NCBI GenBank assembly: GCA_934700895.1
Contig: CAKUXV010000007.1
Location: forward strand, 20,677-84,676
Origin: an uncultured Bacilli bacterium
GTDB taxonomy: Bacteria > Bacillota_I > Bacilli_A > RFN20 > CAG-826
Direction of reading: 5' to 3'
DNA length: 64,000 nt
Positions 32,297-41,223 of this stretch are shown in pieces (within the stretch, counting starts at the first letter, position 1; each line of letters begins with the position of its first letter). A model generated the notes under the pieces. It did not search any database. It worked only from the letters and a program-made list of their open reading frames with translations, and had not been told where the DNA came from. The position numbers and the translations under genes are program-made.

Positions 32297-33718
32297 TTAA
32301 AACAAGCCGACGATATCTTTAATCGTAACGGCAATCATAAGACCAAACAACAAGACAAAGCCAATCGTGGAGACAATCCCCTGCGCTTTTTGAGGCATCT
32401 TCTTCTTCGTAATCGCTTCTATGGCGGTCACCACAAGCTGCCACCCATCTAGTCCAGGGAAAGGCAATAAATTGAAGAAAGCTAGGTTAATGGAAAGCAA
32501 GCCAGCAAAATAGAAGATATGGCCTGCTCCACCCATGGCTTCGATTTGGGGCAAGGCCGCAGTCATGCCAACAAGGCCCGACATATTTTTAAAGCCGTCA
32601 CTGGTAAATAAAGACGCGAAGCCCTTCACAATCGCCCCGCAGGCTTCCGGAACGTCTTTGGCCCATTGTTTCCAAGAACCGGCCCAGCCGTTCCATTCCT
32701 TCAAAATAGCGACTTTCGCCCCCTCAGACTGAAGTTTCTCCCCTTGGTAAGTCACACGAACTTTCGTGTCGATGCGATGGTTCCAATAGGCGTTCGAATA
32801 AGCGGATTCCGTTTCGCTTTCTTGTCCCGCTTTGGGTCCGCTTAAACGTAAATCGAGCTCAAAATAGGTTCCTTCCACGGAGAAGGAGAAGGATTTGTCT
32901 TTGCCTCCTTCCACGCTTAAATCGGGAAGATGTTCGATGCCAACCGCCTTTTGGGCGTCGGTAATGGAGGGATCCAACGAAGAATCCACGGGATAAAGAC
33001 GAATCGAAGGTCCTAAATCGTGTTCCTTGATTAAGGTTTCCGGATAGTAAATCGCCACATAATGGTAGCCTTCGTTATAAGGTTTTCCATCTTCGGTGAA
33101 TAAAGTGACATCGCTATCGACAATGCGGTAGCTCATGTTATTCAAGCGATACTCCGAAACCGTCAAATAATAATCGGAAGGGGAAAGTTCTGCCTGCTTC
33201 TCAGATTCCACCTTTTCCAAAAGAGACCCTTCATAGGACATGGGTACGCTATCAACGGTTAGAGACTCCGCCTGCGCTCCCGAGGCAGCAACATAAGATA
33301 CCGTTCCGCCATATCCCACGTAATAATTGGGGAAGGCAACGTCGGAAATATAAATCAATACCAAGCCCAAAATAAAATTGACCGTAACTCCAGCCACAAG
33401 CACCAAGCACTTCTTCCATTTGGCAATCGCGTTTAACGACCGATCGGGAGAAGGCTCTACCTCACCATCGGGCACCGCCCCTTCTTCCCCATACATGGAT
33501 ACGTACCCGCCCAAAGGAATCGCACGCAACGAAAAATAGGTTTCTTTTCCCTCTTTTCTTTTGTGCAAAATCGCAGGGCCAAAGCCAATGGAATATTCAA
33601 AGCAATACACCTTGAAGAGTTTAGCCATTCCCAAATGTCCTGCTTCATGCAAGGAAATCAATAATCCGAGAATGACGATGATGATGAAGATATTGAGAAG
33701 AATCATGTACCAGGCCAT
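32297..33718 (-). CDS. rseP: Site-2 intramembrane metalloprotease RseP/RasP
   Basis: 473 residues from ATG 33718 (GGAGG SD, 8 nt). The zinc-binding HEAGH lies in the first helix (His24, Glu25, His28), and the partner motif NLLPFPGLDGWQLV in the C-terminal membrane part supplies the third ligand (Asp). It cuts transmembrane segments of regulators such as anti-sigma factors and remnant signal peptides. The extracytoplasmic middle (~110-340) is about 230 residues and shows only a weak trace of a PDZ start (VSYVAASGAQAESL) without the GD-I core, so substrate gating may differ from the model enzymes. It lies between dxr (gap 4 nt) and polC, the standard Firmicutes order. Confidence 0.95.
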   Translation of the reverse strand: MAWYMILLNIFIIIVILGLLISLHEAGHLGMAKLFKVYCFEYSIGFGPAILHKRKEGKETYFSLRAIPLGGYVSMYGEEGAVPDGEVEPSPDRSLNAIAKWKKCLVLVAGVTVNFILGLVLIYISDVAFPNYYVGYGGTVSYVAASGAQAESLTVDSVPMSYEGSLLEKVESEKQAELSPSDYYLTVSEYRLNNMSYRIVDSDVTLFTEDGKPYNEGYHYVAIYYPETLIKEHDLGPSIRLYPVDSSLDPSITDAQKAVGIEHLPDLSVEGGKDKSFSFSVEGTYFELDLRLSGPKAGQESETESAYSNAYWNHRIDTKVRVTYQGEKLQSEGAKVAILKEWNGWAGSWKQWAKDVPEACGAIVKGFASLFTSDGFKNMSGLVGMTAALPQIEAMGGAGHIFYFAGLLSINLAFFNLLPFPGLDGWQLVVTAIEAITKKKMPQKAQGIVSTIGFVLLFGLMIAVTIKDIVGLF

Positions 33719-33722
33719 AGGG

Positions 33723-34871
33723 TTAACCTCCAATTTGTTGTTCAACGAATGCACGGGCCGCTTTATCGGCCTCCTGCATTTCTAAGTAAGTAGGATGAGC
33801 GGTGCAGGGCAAGACGTCAACGGCTTGCTCCACCAATTTTTCAATCGAGAGAAAGGGAATGCGATGAGCGAGGAAAGCGTAAACGGCGGCCTCGTTCGCC
33901 CCGTTTAGCACCGCGCGGCTCGTTCCGCCTTTTTCAAAAGCCTTCAGGGCAATCCCTGGGGCAGGGTAACGTTCCGCGTCAAAGGGATGGAAATGATAAG
34001 GCCGTAGTTCTTCTAGAGAACTTACATGTTCCAAGGAGAAATTCACATTGGATTCATATAAGGCGTAGGCGATCGGGCCGTGCATATCCGGTTTAGACAC
34101 ATCCGCGAGCAGGGTTCCATCTTTTAAACGAAGCAAGGAATGCACGTGGCTTTCGTCGTGAAGAACGATTTTGGTCTTTTCTAACGGGAAATCGAAAAGG
34201 ACCTTAGCTTCCAAAACCTCGAACCCCTTATTCATCATGGTCGCCGAATCAATCGTGATTTTGGCCCCCATATTCCAAGTGGGGTGATGAAGAGCTTCTT
34301 CTGGGGTCACATCGGTTAATTCTTTCCGCTTCTTGTTGCGGAAAGAGCCACCGCTCCCCGTAATCCAAATTTCATCCACGTCTTCTCGACGAACGCGAGA
34401 GAGCAACTTGGCAATTGCTACATGTTCCGAATCAATGGGGTAGATTTTCCCATTTCCCTGAATGACTAAATTGCGAATCAAATCTCCGCCGACAACCAGG
34501 GATTCTTTGTTCGCCAAGCAAAGAATTTTGTTTTCTTCTAAGCTACATAAACTTGGGGCAAGGCCTGCAAAGCCAACCAAAGCGTTTACAACCATGTCGC
34601 AGCCGCATTCCCGAATCAAACAAAGCAACCCTTCCTCTCCATGAAACCAATGGAGATTAGGGTAGGAACGGGAATACCTCTCATAATCTTTTTCTTCTTG
34701 CACGCAGATAAATTTCACGGAAGGGAAATCATGGAGAATGGAAGGAATCTTTTGAACTTGATGGCCCACGGAAAAACCCGCCAAGTTAAAATGTCTCACG
34801 TCATTGCGGAGAACATCCAAACTTTGCGTTCCAATGGAGCCGCTGGCCCCTAAAAGACAGACTTTCCTCAT
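33723..34871 (-). CDS. dxr: 1-deoxy-D-xylulose 5-phosphate reductoisomerase
   Basis: Second step of the MEP isoprenoid pathway: DXP to MEP with NADPH and a divalent metal. 382 residues from ATG 34871. The NADPH-binding GASGSIGTQSLDVLR is at the N-terminus. NKESLVVGG (~125) and the metal-binding DSEHVAI (~146, Asp and Glu) are intact, as are the ITGSGGSFRN and HPTWNMGAKITIDSATMMNKG stretches. The ATG overlaps the cdsA stop (ATGA). It feeds isoprenyl diphosphate to uppS in the same operon. Confidence 0.98.
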   Translation of the reverse strand: MRKVCLLGASGSIGTQSLDVLRNDVRHFNLAGFSVGHQVQKIPSILHDFPSVKFICVQEEKDYERYSRSYPNLHWFHGEEGLLCLIRECGCDMVVNALVGFAGLAPSLCSLEENKILCLANKESLVVGGDLIRNLVIQGNGKIYPIDSEHVAIAKLLSRVRREDVDEIWITGSGGSFRNKKRKELTDVTPEEALHHPTWNMGAKITIDSATMMNKGFEVLEAKVLFDFPLEKTKIVLHDESHVHSLLRLKDGTLLADVSKPDMHGPIAYALYESNVNFSLEHVSSLEELRPYHFHPFDAERYPAPGIALKAFEKGGTSRAVLNGANEAAVYAFLAHRIPFLSIEKLVEQAVDVLPCTAHPTYLEMQEADKAARAFVEQQIGG

Positions 34872-35977
34872 CGGAAGAAATTCCATCCATTCACCGTGAA
34901 GACGGCAAAAATCGAAGCGTAAATCATGCAGAAAAGCAAAGAATCCGCGCGGTCGAGAACTCCCCCGTGGGCACCGAGGACATGGCTATAATCCTTGAAG
35001 CCATAGTAACGTTTAATCATGGAGAATGTGAAATCACCAAGATTTGCTACAAGCGGAAGTGTCAAACTCAAAATAAGAGGCATCCACCATTGTCCACTCG
35101 ATCCAAAAATTTTCATGGAAGGCAATGCTTCTGCATCATTCACGTCGCAAATCATTAAGAAAGCAAAGCCAACGAGCGCGCCACCAATCACGCCACCAAT
35201 GAATCCTTCCCAGGTCTTGTTAGGGGAAATGCGGGGAGACATATGGTGTTTCCCGAATAACATACCGACAAAATAAGCGAACGTGTCATTCATGTACGTG
35301 GTTAAAACAACAAAGACGAAGAAGATCAAAGACTTCCAATATTTAAACATCGGGGCAGTCAAAATCTCCCCTTTTGCCGCCTCCGTAAGCATCTTGTCGT
35401 TAAAAACCATCGCATAAGGCACATAGCGGCAGAACAGAATCGCCTGGAAACCAAGGCCAATGATAAAGGTCATCGTAAAGAAATAGGTAACGTCCTGCCA
35501 CGTGAAATCTTCATGAAGAATGGCAAAAAGGGCATAAGTGCCAAAGCAGGCCGCAATGCCGTACCAAGAAACCCACGGCTGGGTGAAATGATTTTGAAGA
35601 CTTGGATACCAACTAGGCGTTTCAATGGAAGGCATGCTCGAGGCATCAAACATCTCCTTCTTATCGAGATAAGCAAGATAACTGGATGCATTGGATTTGA
35701 TGACAAACCAGAAGGTAAAAGCATAGATGGCAATATAAGTGAAAACCCAAATGTACCATTTGTATTTCTTTTGGGGGGCTTTGAGGACTTCATAGGCCGC
35801 CATGCCCAAAAATACGGCAACAAAGACAAACCAATACCAGCTGCCTAAAATAATACAAGGCAAGGCAACGGCAATAAGAATCGCCGCAACAAGAATGCGG
35901 TTCCCCATACTTTTCTTTTTCTTTTCATCCAAAGGATTGATCTCAATGTGATGATGAGGCTTCTTCTCTTCACTCAT
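34868..35977 (-). CDS. cdsA: Phosphatidate cytidylyltransferase
   Basis: Makes CDP-diacylglycerol from phosphatidate and CTP at the membrane. 369 residues, about 100 more than usual, because of a charged N-terminus (EEKKPHHHIEINPLDEKKKKS) and a long loop near 105-150. About eight membrane segments. The CDS signature at the C-terminus is present as FKDYSHVLGAHGGVLDRADS, with SPRISPNKTWEGFIGG before it. It overlaps uppS by 8 nt and dxr by 4 nt, so the three are translationally coupled. Confidence 0.96.
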   Translation of the reverse strand: MSEEKKPHHHIEINPLDEKKKKSMGNRILVAAILIAVALPCIILGSWYWFVFVAVFLGMAAYEVLKAPQKKYKWYIWVFTYIAIYAFTFWFVIKSNASSYLAYLDKKEMFDASSMPSIETPSWYPSLQNHFTQPWVSWYGIAACFGTYALFAILHEDFTWQDVTYFFTMTFIIGLGFQAILFCRYVPYAMVFNDKMLTEAAKGEILTAPMFKYWKSLIFFVFVVLTTYMNDTFAYFVGMLFGKHHMSPRISPNKTWEGFIGGVIGGALVGFAFLMICDVNDAEALPSMKIFGSSGQWWMPLILSLTLPLVANLGDFTFSMIKRYYGFKDYSHVLGAHGGVLDRADSLLFCMIYASIFAVFTVNGWNFFR

Positions 35978-36704
35978 TTTTTAACCCTCCATACCGTCTT
36001 GAACGGGCATTGAATTCTTTCAGACAATTCACAAAATCATCATGATGGAAATCTGGCCATTTCGTTGACGTGAATACAAATTCCGCATAGGCATTTTCAT
36101 ACAACATGAAATTGGACAAACGTTCTTCCCCAGAGGTGCGAATCATTAAATCAACATCGGGGAGACCAGCCGTATAGAGGTAACTCTTAAAGGTTTCCTC
36201 CGTTAAGTCTTCTAACTTCCTTTTTCCTTCTGCAACGTCACGCGCGAAGGATTTAGCCGCGCGGACAATCTCATCGCGACCGCCGTAATTAAGGCACACG
36301 TTGATCACCCAGGAATCGTTGTCTTTGGTCCGTTCCACCGCTTGAAGACATACTTCACGAGTTTGGAGACGGATGCGATTCAAATCGCCAGAAATCATGA
36401 TTTTGGTCCCAACCGAATCCAAATAATCGATTTCCTTCTGGAAAAATTCCTCAAGATAATCCATCAAATGGTCGATTTCTTCTTCGGGGCGATTCCAATT
36501 TTCCGTAGAAAAGGCATAGAAACTCATGACGGGGATGTTAAATTCGCGGCACGTTTCAAAGATTTCAATGATGCGCTTGCACGCTTCATGGTGGCCAAAA
36601 TGCCGGGCTAATCCCCGCTGTTTGGCCCAACGTCCATTCCCATCCATGATGAAGGCGACGTGGTCACATTTTTTCGTTAGTTGAAATCCTTCTTTTTTTG
36701 CCAT
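35970..36704 (-). CDS. uppS: Undecaprenyl diphosphate synthase (cis-prenyltransferase)
   Basis: 244 residues from ATG 36704. It builds the C55 carrier used for peptidoglycan and the polysaccharide encoded earlier in the window. The catalytic HVAFIMDGNGRWAK (Asp at ~20) and the C-terminal LMIRTSGEERLSNFMLYENAY with EFVFT are intact. A TATAAT (36712-36717) ends 7 nt before the ATG and no SD is present, so the operon mRNA uppS-cdsA-dxr-rseP-polC appears leaderless at its 5' end. The open frame upstream lies beyond the transcription start and overlaps the frr terminator. Confidence 0.97.
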   Translation of the reverse strand: MAKKEGFQLTKKCDHVAFIMDGNGRWAKQRGLARHFGHHEACKRIIEIFETCREFNIPVMSFYAFSTENWNRPEEEIDHLMDYLEEFFQKEIDYLDSVGTKIMISGDLNRIRLQTREVCLQAVERTKDNDSWVINVCLNYGGRDEIVRAAKSFARDVAEGKRKLEDLTEETFKSYLYTAGLPDVDLMIRTSGEERLSNFMLYENAYAEFVFTSTKWPDFHHDDFVNCLKEFNARSRRYGGLKNE

Positions 36705-36741
36705 TGGAAGAATTATAAACGAGGAATCACAAGCGTGCATT

Positions 36742-36765
36742 AAAAAGGCAGGGCATAGCCCTGCC
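36742..36765 (-). terminator. Intrinsic terminator after frr
   Basis: On -: GGCAGGGC-TAT-GCCCTGCC followed by T5, 23 nt after the frr stop. Perfect 8-bp GC-rich stem. It lies just upstream of the uppS -10 box. Confidence 0.95.
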
Positions 36766-36787
36766 ACAAAGGTTCAGAAAGGGGAAT

Positions 36788-37333
36788 TTAGATCGAAAGT
36801 ATTTCGTCTTGTTTTTCTTTGACCATCGACTCAATGGTTTTGTTGACGGCATCCACTTCTTTTTGGAGGTCTTCTTCCACGCGTTCGCGGTAATCATCCG
36901 ACATGGAATCGTCGTCTTTTAGCATCGACAAGGTGTCGCGGCGAACGTTGCGGACGGCAACTTTGGCCTCTTCGCCAAGGGCTTTCGCCTTTTTGGCGAT
37001 GTCTTTGCGGGTTTCTTCCGTCAAAGGAGCCACGACAATGCGGATTCCATCGGCTTCGATTTGCGGGTTCACGCCAAGATTGGCGGCAGCGATGCCAGCG
37101 GCAATGCTCTTAATGTCTTCGCGAGAATAGGGGCGAATATAAAGCTGGCGGGGTTCAGGACGGCTGATTTGGCAGAGGTCAACAATCGCCATGCGATCGC
37201 CATAATAATCACACATAACTCCGTTGAGCATCGCGGGGTTGGCTTGCCCCGAACGAAGCTTATCCATGCCAACGCCTAAATTTTTAACGGCTTTTTCAAA
37301 CTCGCCTTTGGCTTCAATTACATATGCATCCAT
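36788..37333 (-). CDS. frr: Ribosome recycling factor
   Basis: 181 residues, the normal RRF length, with its two halves recognisable: the coiled-coil domain (LRSGQANPAMLNGVMCDYYG) and the beta domain (LYIRPYSREDIKSIAAGI), then EETRKDIAKKAKALGEEAKV. With EF-G it splits post-termination ribosomes. AAGGAGA is 10 nt before ATG 37333. It follows pyrH by ~40 nt and ends at a strong terminator, closing the rpsB-tsf-pyrH-frr group. Confidence 0.98.
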   Translation of the reverse strand: MDAYVIEAKGEFEKAVKNLGVGMDKLRSGQANPAMLNGVMCDYYGDRMAIVDLCQISRPEPRQLYIRPYSREDIKSIAAGIAAANLGVNPQIEADGIRIVVAPLTEETRKDIAKKAKALGEEAKVAVRNVRRDTLSMLKDDDSMSDDYRERVEEDLQKEVDAVNKTIESMVKEKQDEILSI

Positions 37334-37373
37334 GTTTCAGTTCTCCTTTATCTATGGTTTCTTATGAATGATT

Positions 37374-38096
37374 TTATTCATCAATAACGGTTGTGCCAAC
37401 CTTTTCTCCCATCAAAACCTTTTTGAAGGCTGCGGGGTCGTCCATCGAGAAGACGCGGATGGCAACGTGTTTTCCTTCTAGCATCGCCGCGGCGGACAAA
37501 TCCATAATCGCGAGTTTGCGAGAAATCATTTCGGCTAAGCTGATTTGGTCAATCTTTTTGGCATTCGGGTTTTTACGCGGATCCGCATCATAAACGCCAT
37601 CCACGCCGTTTTTCGCCATGAGAATGGCGTCCGCTCCTACTTCCAAGGCGCGTAGGGCGGCGCAGCTATCCGTCGTGCAATAGGGGTTGCCCGTTCCTCC
37701 CCCGAAAATGACGACGATGCCGTCATCTAGATGAGCGATAGCCTTTCTCCGATAGTAGGGTTCACAAACTTGAGGAATATTGATAGCCGACATCACGCGG
37801 CAGGGTAATCCTTTTTCTTCGATCGCACTTTGAATGGCCAGGGCATTAATCACGGTGCCAAGCATTCCCATGTAATCGGCGGTCGAAGGCTCGATGCCGA
37901 TTTTATCCGCAAGACGTCCTCTCCAGATGTTTCCGGCTCCAACAACGATACCGACGTCCACGCCAAGCGAGCGAATCATCTTGACCGTGTTGGCGATTGT
38001 CAGCAATTTTTCGTGGTCTAAAATTGTGCTGTCTTTGCTATCCGCCAAAGCCTCGCCAGAAAGCTTAAGGATAACGCGTTTATAAATGGGTTCCAT
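37374..38096 (-). CDS. pyrH: UMP kinase
   Basis: 240 residues, amino-acid-kinase fold. Phosphorylates UMP to UDP. VILKLSGEALAD (P-loop region, ~8-19), the glycine-rich GAGNIWRG (~52-59) and VVIFGGGTGNPYCTTDSCAA (~128-147) are all present. It has its own promoter: TTTTCA (38129-38134), 17 bp, TAGAAT (38106-38111), with the ATG only 9 nt further, so the leader would be 2-3 nt. A terminator separates it from tsf. Confidence 0.98.
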   Translation of the reverse strand: MEPIYKRVILKLSGEALADSKDSTILDHEKLLTIANTVKMIRSLGVDVGIVVGAGNIWRGRLADKIGIEPSTADYMGMLGTVINALAIQSAIEEKGLPCRVMSAINIPQVCEPYYRRKAIAHLDDGIVVIFGGGTGNPYCTTDSCAALRALEVGADAILMAKNGVDGVYDADPRKNPNAKKIDQISLAEMISRKLAIMDLSAAAMLEGKHVAIRVFSMDDPAAFKKVLMGEKVGTTVIDE

Positions 38097-38105
38097 AACT
38101 TCGAT

Positions 38106-38134
38106 ATTCTAATCAAATGAAGCGTCCTTGAAAA
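38106..38134 (-). promoter_or_regulatory. pyrH promoter
   Basis: On -: TTTTCA (38129-38134), 17-bp spacer, TAGAAT (38106-38111), then 9 nt to ATG 38096. There is no SD, so initiation on a near-leaderless mRNA is implied. Confidence 0.5.
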
Positions 38135-38154
38135 GGAAAGAACCTATCGACAAC

Positions 38155-38180
38155 AAAAAAGCCCCCGCATTGCTGCGGGG
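38155..38180 (-). terminator. Intrinsic terminator after tsf
   Basis: On -: CCCCGCA-GCAA-TGCGGGG(G) then C and T6, 22 nt after the tsf stop. Very stable 7-bp stem. Confidence 0.95.
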
Positions 38181-38201
38181 ACCAGTTTATTTAGACGTTA
38201 A

Positions 38202-39053
38202 TTAGTCTTCTTGGGCCGATTTGTCGACGCCTTCGCCAACGAGGTAGCGAACGAAGGTAACAACTTTAGCACCCTTTTCCTTGAGAAATTGGGAGACAAG
38301 CAGTTTTCCATCCGGATCCAAGGCGTAGGGCTTAGCTTCCAGGCAGTTTTCGCCGAGGCGGGAATCCACTTTGCGTTGGGCAATCATGGCTTTGACGTTC
38401 TCAGGCTTGCCAGCGAGTTTCGGATCTTCGGCAACTTCCTTTTGAGCGATGGCGAGTTCACGTTCGCGGTCCGCGGCGGGAACATCGGCAAGGGTCAAGT
38501 ATTCCGGAGCGGCAGAAGCGATGGTCATGGCAATGCCACGATTCGCTTCGCCGAGGTCTTTGGAGAGAACCGCAAGAGCAGCGATTTTGCCACCCATGTG
38601 GATGTAGCTTCCGAATGCTTCGCCATCCTTGAGTTCAAGGAAGGTGTAGCGGCGGAGAAGGAATTTTTCGCCCATGGCGATGGTCGCTTCCGCGAAGAGA
38701 TCTTTCGTGGCTTCTTGGGCTTCTTCCAAGGTTTTGCAGCCTTTGGCGAAGAGTTCGTCCATCACTTTGGCAGTGAAATCACGGAATTTGTCGGAAGAGG
38801 AGACGAAGTCGGTTTCGCAGTTGATTTCAGCAACGACGGCCTTTCCTTCGCCAGTTTTGACGAGGGCAAGTCCTTCCGCAGCAACGCGGCCAGCCTTCTT
38901 AGCGGCTTTGGCGATGCCTTTTTCGCGGAGGATATCAATCGCTTTTTCGATATCGGCATCCGCTTCGATGAGGGCTTCCTTGCAGTTCATGAGACCCGCG
39001 CCAGTGCGGTCACGGAGTTCTTTGATTTGATCAATGGTAACTTTGGCAGCCAT
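38202..39053 (-). CDS. tsf: Elongation factor Ts
   Basis: 283 residues. Exchanges GDP for GTP on EF-Tu. The N-terminal UBA-like domain carries the signature LRDRTGAGLMNCKEAL (~12-27), and the EF-Tu-contact motif TDFVSSSDKF is near 80. Start ATG 39053 shares one base with the rpsB stop (TAATG), so the two are coupled; AAGGAGAG lies upstream inside rpsB. Codon use is strongly biased, producing a long antisense frame that is not a gene. Confidence 0.98.
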   Translation of the reverse strand: MAAKVTIDQIKELRDRTGAGLMNCKEALIEADADIEKAIDILREKGIAKAAKKAGRVAAEGLALVKTGEGKAVVAEINCETDFVSSSDKFRDFTAKVMDELFAKGCKTLEEAQEATKDLFAEATIAMGEKFLLRRYTFLELKDGEAFGSYIHMGGKIAALAVLSKDLGEANRGIAMTIASAAPEYLTLADVPAADRERELAIAQKEVAEDPKLAGKPENVKAMIAQRKVDSRLGENCLEAKPYALDPDGKLLVSQFLKEKGAKVVTFVRYLVGEGVDKSAQED

Positions 39054-40084
39054 TATTTGCTCTCCTTGGCTTCTTCAGCAGGGGCAGTGCCAACAGCAGC
39101 TTTGGCTTGTTCCGCGCGACGGGCTTGGAAACGAGCTTCGCGTTCGGCACGCATCTTGGCAAAGCGTTCTTCGCGGGCTTTACGGGCGGCGCGGAGAGCT
39201 TGACGATGTTGTTCGGCGGCGATATCGGCAACACGGATGGCATCAGCCATGGTGGATTCGGGTCCTTCGTCCTTCACATAGGCGAATTCGGTGACGCCGG
39301 CACGGGCTTCAACGACAGCGTCGGCGAGAACGCCAACGACCAATTTGATGGCGCTGGTGGCATCGTTGTTGGTCGGGATGGGGAAGTCGACGAGTTCAGG
39401 ATCATCGCTGGTGTCGCAAAGGGCGAAGACCGGGATGTTGAGTTTGCGAGCTTCGAGAGCAGCATTCTTTTCGAGGGTCGGATCAGCGAGGACGATGGCC
39501 TGCGGAAGACGACGCATTTCCTTCAAACCGCCGAGGTTCTTGTCGAGTTTGGCGTATTCTTTGCGGAGAAGAGCAACTTCCTTCTTGGGGAGTTTGTCCC
39601 AGGAACCGTCCGCTTGGGCGGTGTCGAGATCGCGGAGACGTTTGATACGGGCCGCGATGGTGCGCCAGTTGGTAAGGGTGCCGCCGAGCCAGCGGTTGGT
39701 GATGTAGAACGACCCAGAACGAACCGCTTCGTCGATGACGATTTGTTGGGCTTGGGCTTTGGTTCCGACAAAGAGAACTTTTCCGCCGGCTTCAACGATG
39801 GCCTTCAAGGCGTTGTAGGCAAGGATGGTGCGTTCGACCGTTTTGTTCAAGTCGATGAGGTAGATGCCGTTGCGAGCGCCATAGATGAAACGGCCCATCT
39901 TCGGGTTCCAACGACGGGTTTGATGTCCGAAGTGAACTCCGTTTTCCAAGCACTTCTTGATCGTGATAATCGGGGCATTGGGATCGTGGAAGACTTCCGC
40001 CATATCAGCGGTTTCCACGGGTTTGGCTTCTTCAGCCGGTGCGACCGCTTCAGCGACCGCTTCCTGTTTGATTTCGTCACTCAT
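39053..40084 (-). CDS. rpsB: Small ribosomal subunit protein S2 with N- and C-terminal extensions
   Basis: 343 residues from ATG 40084 (GGAGGT, 7 nt upstream), against ~250 in model bacteria. The S2 core runs from ITIKKCLENGVHFGHQTRRW (~41) to about 275, including MGRFIYGARNGIYLIDLNKT and the conserved DPTLEKNAALEA/PVFALCDTSDDP region. An acidic Ala/Glu-rich head of ~40 residues precedes it, and a basic Arg/Ala-rich tail of ~60 follows. The frame is open to 40144, but the SD fixes the start. First gene of the rpsB-tsf operon. Confidence 0.97.
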   Translation of the reverse strand: MSDEIKQEAVAEAVAPAEEAKPVETADMAEVFHDPNAPIITIKKCLENGVHFGHQTRRWNPKMGRFIYGARNGIYLIDLNKTVERTILAYNALKAIVEAGGKVLFVGTKAQAQQIVIDEAVRSGSFYITNRWLGGTLTNWRTIAARIKRLRDLDTAQADGSWDKLPKKEVALLRKEYAKLDKNLGGLKEMRRLPQAIVLADPTLEKNAALEARKLNIPVFALCDTSDDPELVDFPIPTNNDATSAIKLVVGVLADAVVEARAGVTEFAYVKDEGPESTMADAIRVADIAAEQHRQALRAARKAREERFAKMRAEREARFQARRAEQAKAAVGTAPAEEAKESK

Positions 40085-40253
40085 TTTGGTGACCTCCATT
40101 TGTTTATGCCTCCCTCGCTTCGAACCACTGACCACCAAACCCATTTTTAAGCCTGCTTCGGCCGGGAAGGAACACGGCGTGGAATCCGCGGGGTGCGTTT
40201 AGCCGTCAAAAGACAGCGCGTGGATTATACCCTTTGCGTATAGGCGTATGCAA
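40085..40253 (-). promoter_or_regulatory. rpsB promoter and ~130-nt leader
   Basis: On -: TTGCAT (40248-40253), 18-bp spacer, TATAAT (40224-40229), giving a start near 40217 and a leader of about 130 nt. Ribosomal protein S2 operons often carry autoregulatory leaders. Short complementary GC segments (for example CGGCCG around 40160) are visible, but I could not recognise a defined element. Confidence 0.5.
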
Positions 40254-40260
40254 GAACGAA

Positions 40261-41223
40261 TTACCGGGAGGAACCGCCGTCACGCTTCTCGCCCGTCCGT
40301 TTTGGGAAGAATTGCTCGTATTGCTTCTTCATGTCTTCCATCGTCAAATGGGTGTAAACCTGCGTCGTGTTGATGCTTTCGTGACCCAGAAGTTCTTGAA
40401 TCAAACGCAAATCGGCACCGTTTTCCAAGAGATGGGTGGCAAAGGAATGCCGCAACTCGTGAGGATGAAGGTCCAAAGATAACCCCGTTACCTCTTCTAC
40501 GTGATGCAAAATGTATTCAAGCCCGCGAACCGTAAGGGTTCCACCTTGGGCACTAAGAAAAAAACTTTTGGGTCTTTGATGAGACACGGCGGGTGTCCAC
40601 TTGGCAAGTAAATCGGGGCGCAATTCGCTGTAATAACGCTTCATCCATTTCATCGCATTGATTCCAAACGGGACCATACGATACTTCTTTCCTTTGCCGT
40701 AAACGCGAATCATACGGTTGCCGTAATCGATGGACGAGGGTTCGAAACGAACGAGTTCGGAAGCGCGCATCCCGGAAGCATAAAGCAGTTCTAAAATGGC
40801 TTGATCCCGTACCATCAAGGGGTCATCCCGTTTGGCATTTTCCTCCAACAATTTGTTCACTTGATCTAAAAAGAGGGCATGGGGGTATTTGATTTCGGCC
40901 CTTGGAGCCTTCACATCGCGGAAGGGGTTTTTCGTACAATGGGCTGCATCGTGGATGCGCTCATAGTCGTAAAAAGAACGTAAAGCGGAAAGGCGTCTTG
41001 CTAATGTTCTCTTCGATTCTCCTTTGGAGAGTTGGTCTTGGAGAAACATCAAAATCGTCATTTCTTCCACTTCGAAAATCGGAACTCCGATGGATTCTGA
41101 ATAATCGAAAAAGGACGCGATGTCCCTTTCGTAATTGTCGATGGTATTGGGAGAATAATTCCGAGAGAAAAGAAGATATTGGCTATACGGCTGAAGCAAT
41201 TCTTTCCACTTATTCTCGGCCAT
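40261..41223 (-). CDS. xerC: Tyrosine recombinase XerC/XerD-like
   Basis: 320 residues from ATG 41223 (GAGG, 3 nt). N-terminal SAM-like core-binding domain (FSRNYSPNTIDNYERDI), catalytic C-terminal domain with Arg in SGMRASELV (~166), the HELRHSFATHLLENG box (His-Arg, ~256-270), LGHESINTTQ (His, ~283), and the nucleophile in VYTHL. All tetrad residues are present. It resolves chromosome dimers at dif. Its position after topA-trmFO is that of xerC (codV) in Bacilli; XerD cannot be excluded from sequence alone. It overlaps trmFO by 14 nt. Confidence 0.93.
   Translation of the reverse strand: MAENKWKELLQPYSQYLLFSRNYSPNTIDNYERDIASFFDYSESIGVPIFEVEEMTILMFLQDQLSKGESKRTLARRLSALRSFYDYERIHDAAHCTKNPFRDVKAPRAEIKYPHALFLDQVNKLLEENAKRDDPLMVRDQAILELLYASGMRASELVRFEPSSIDYGNRMIRVYGKGKKYRMVPFGINAMKWMKRYYSELRPDLLAKWTPAVSHQRPKSFFLSAQGGTLTVRGLEYILHHVEEVTGLSLDLHPHELRHSFATHLLENGADLRLIQELLGHESINTTQVYTHLTMEDMKKQYEQFFPKRTGEKRDGGSSR

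Noticed and set aside
38211..39203. Long + strand open frame (330 codons) opposite tsf
   Set aside because: It is the antisense of a highly biased gene; no SD, no promoter, composition dictated by tsf codons.
39107..40150. Long + strand open frame (347 codons) opposite rpsB
   Set aside because: Antisense shadow of rpsB, as shown by the ribosomal protein motifs on the - strand and a proper SD there.
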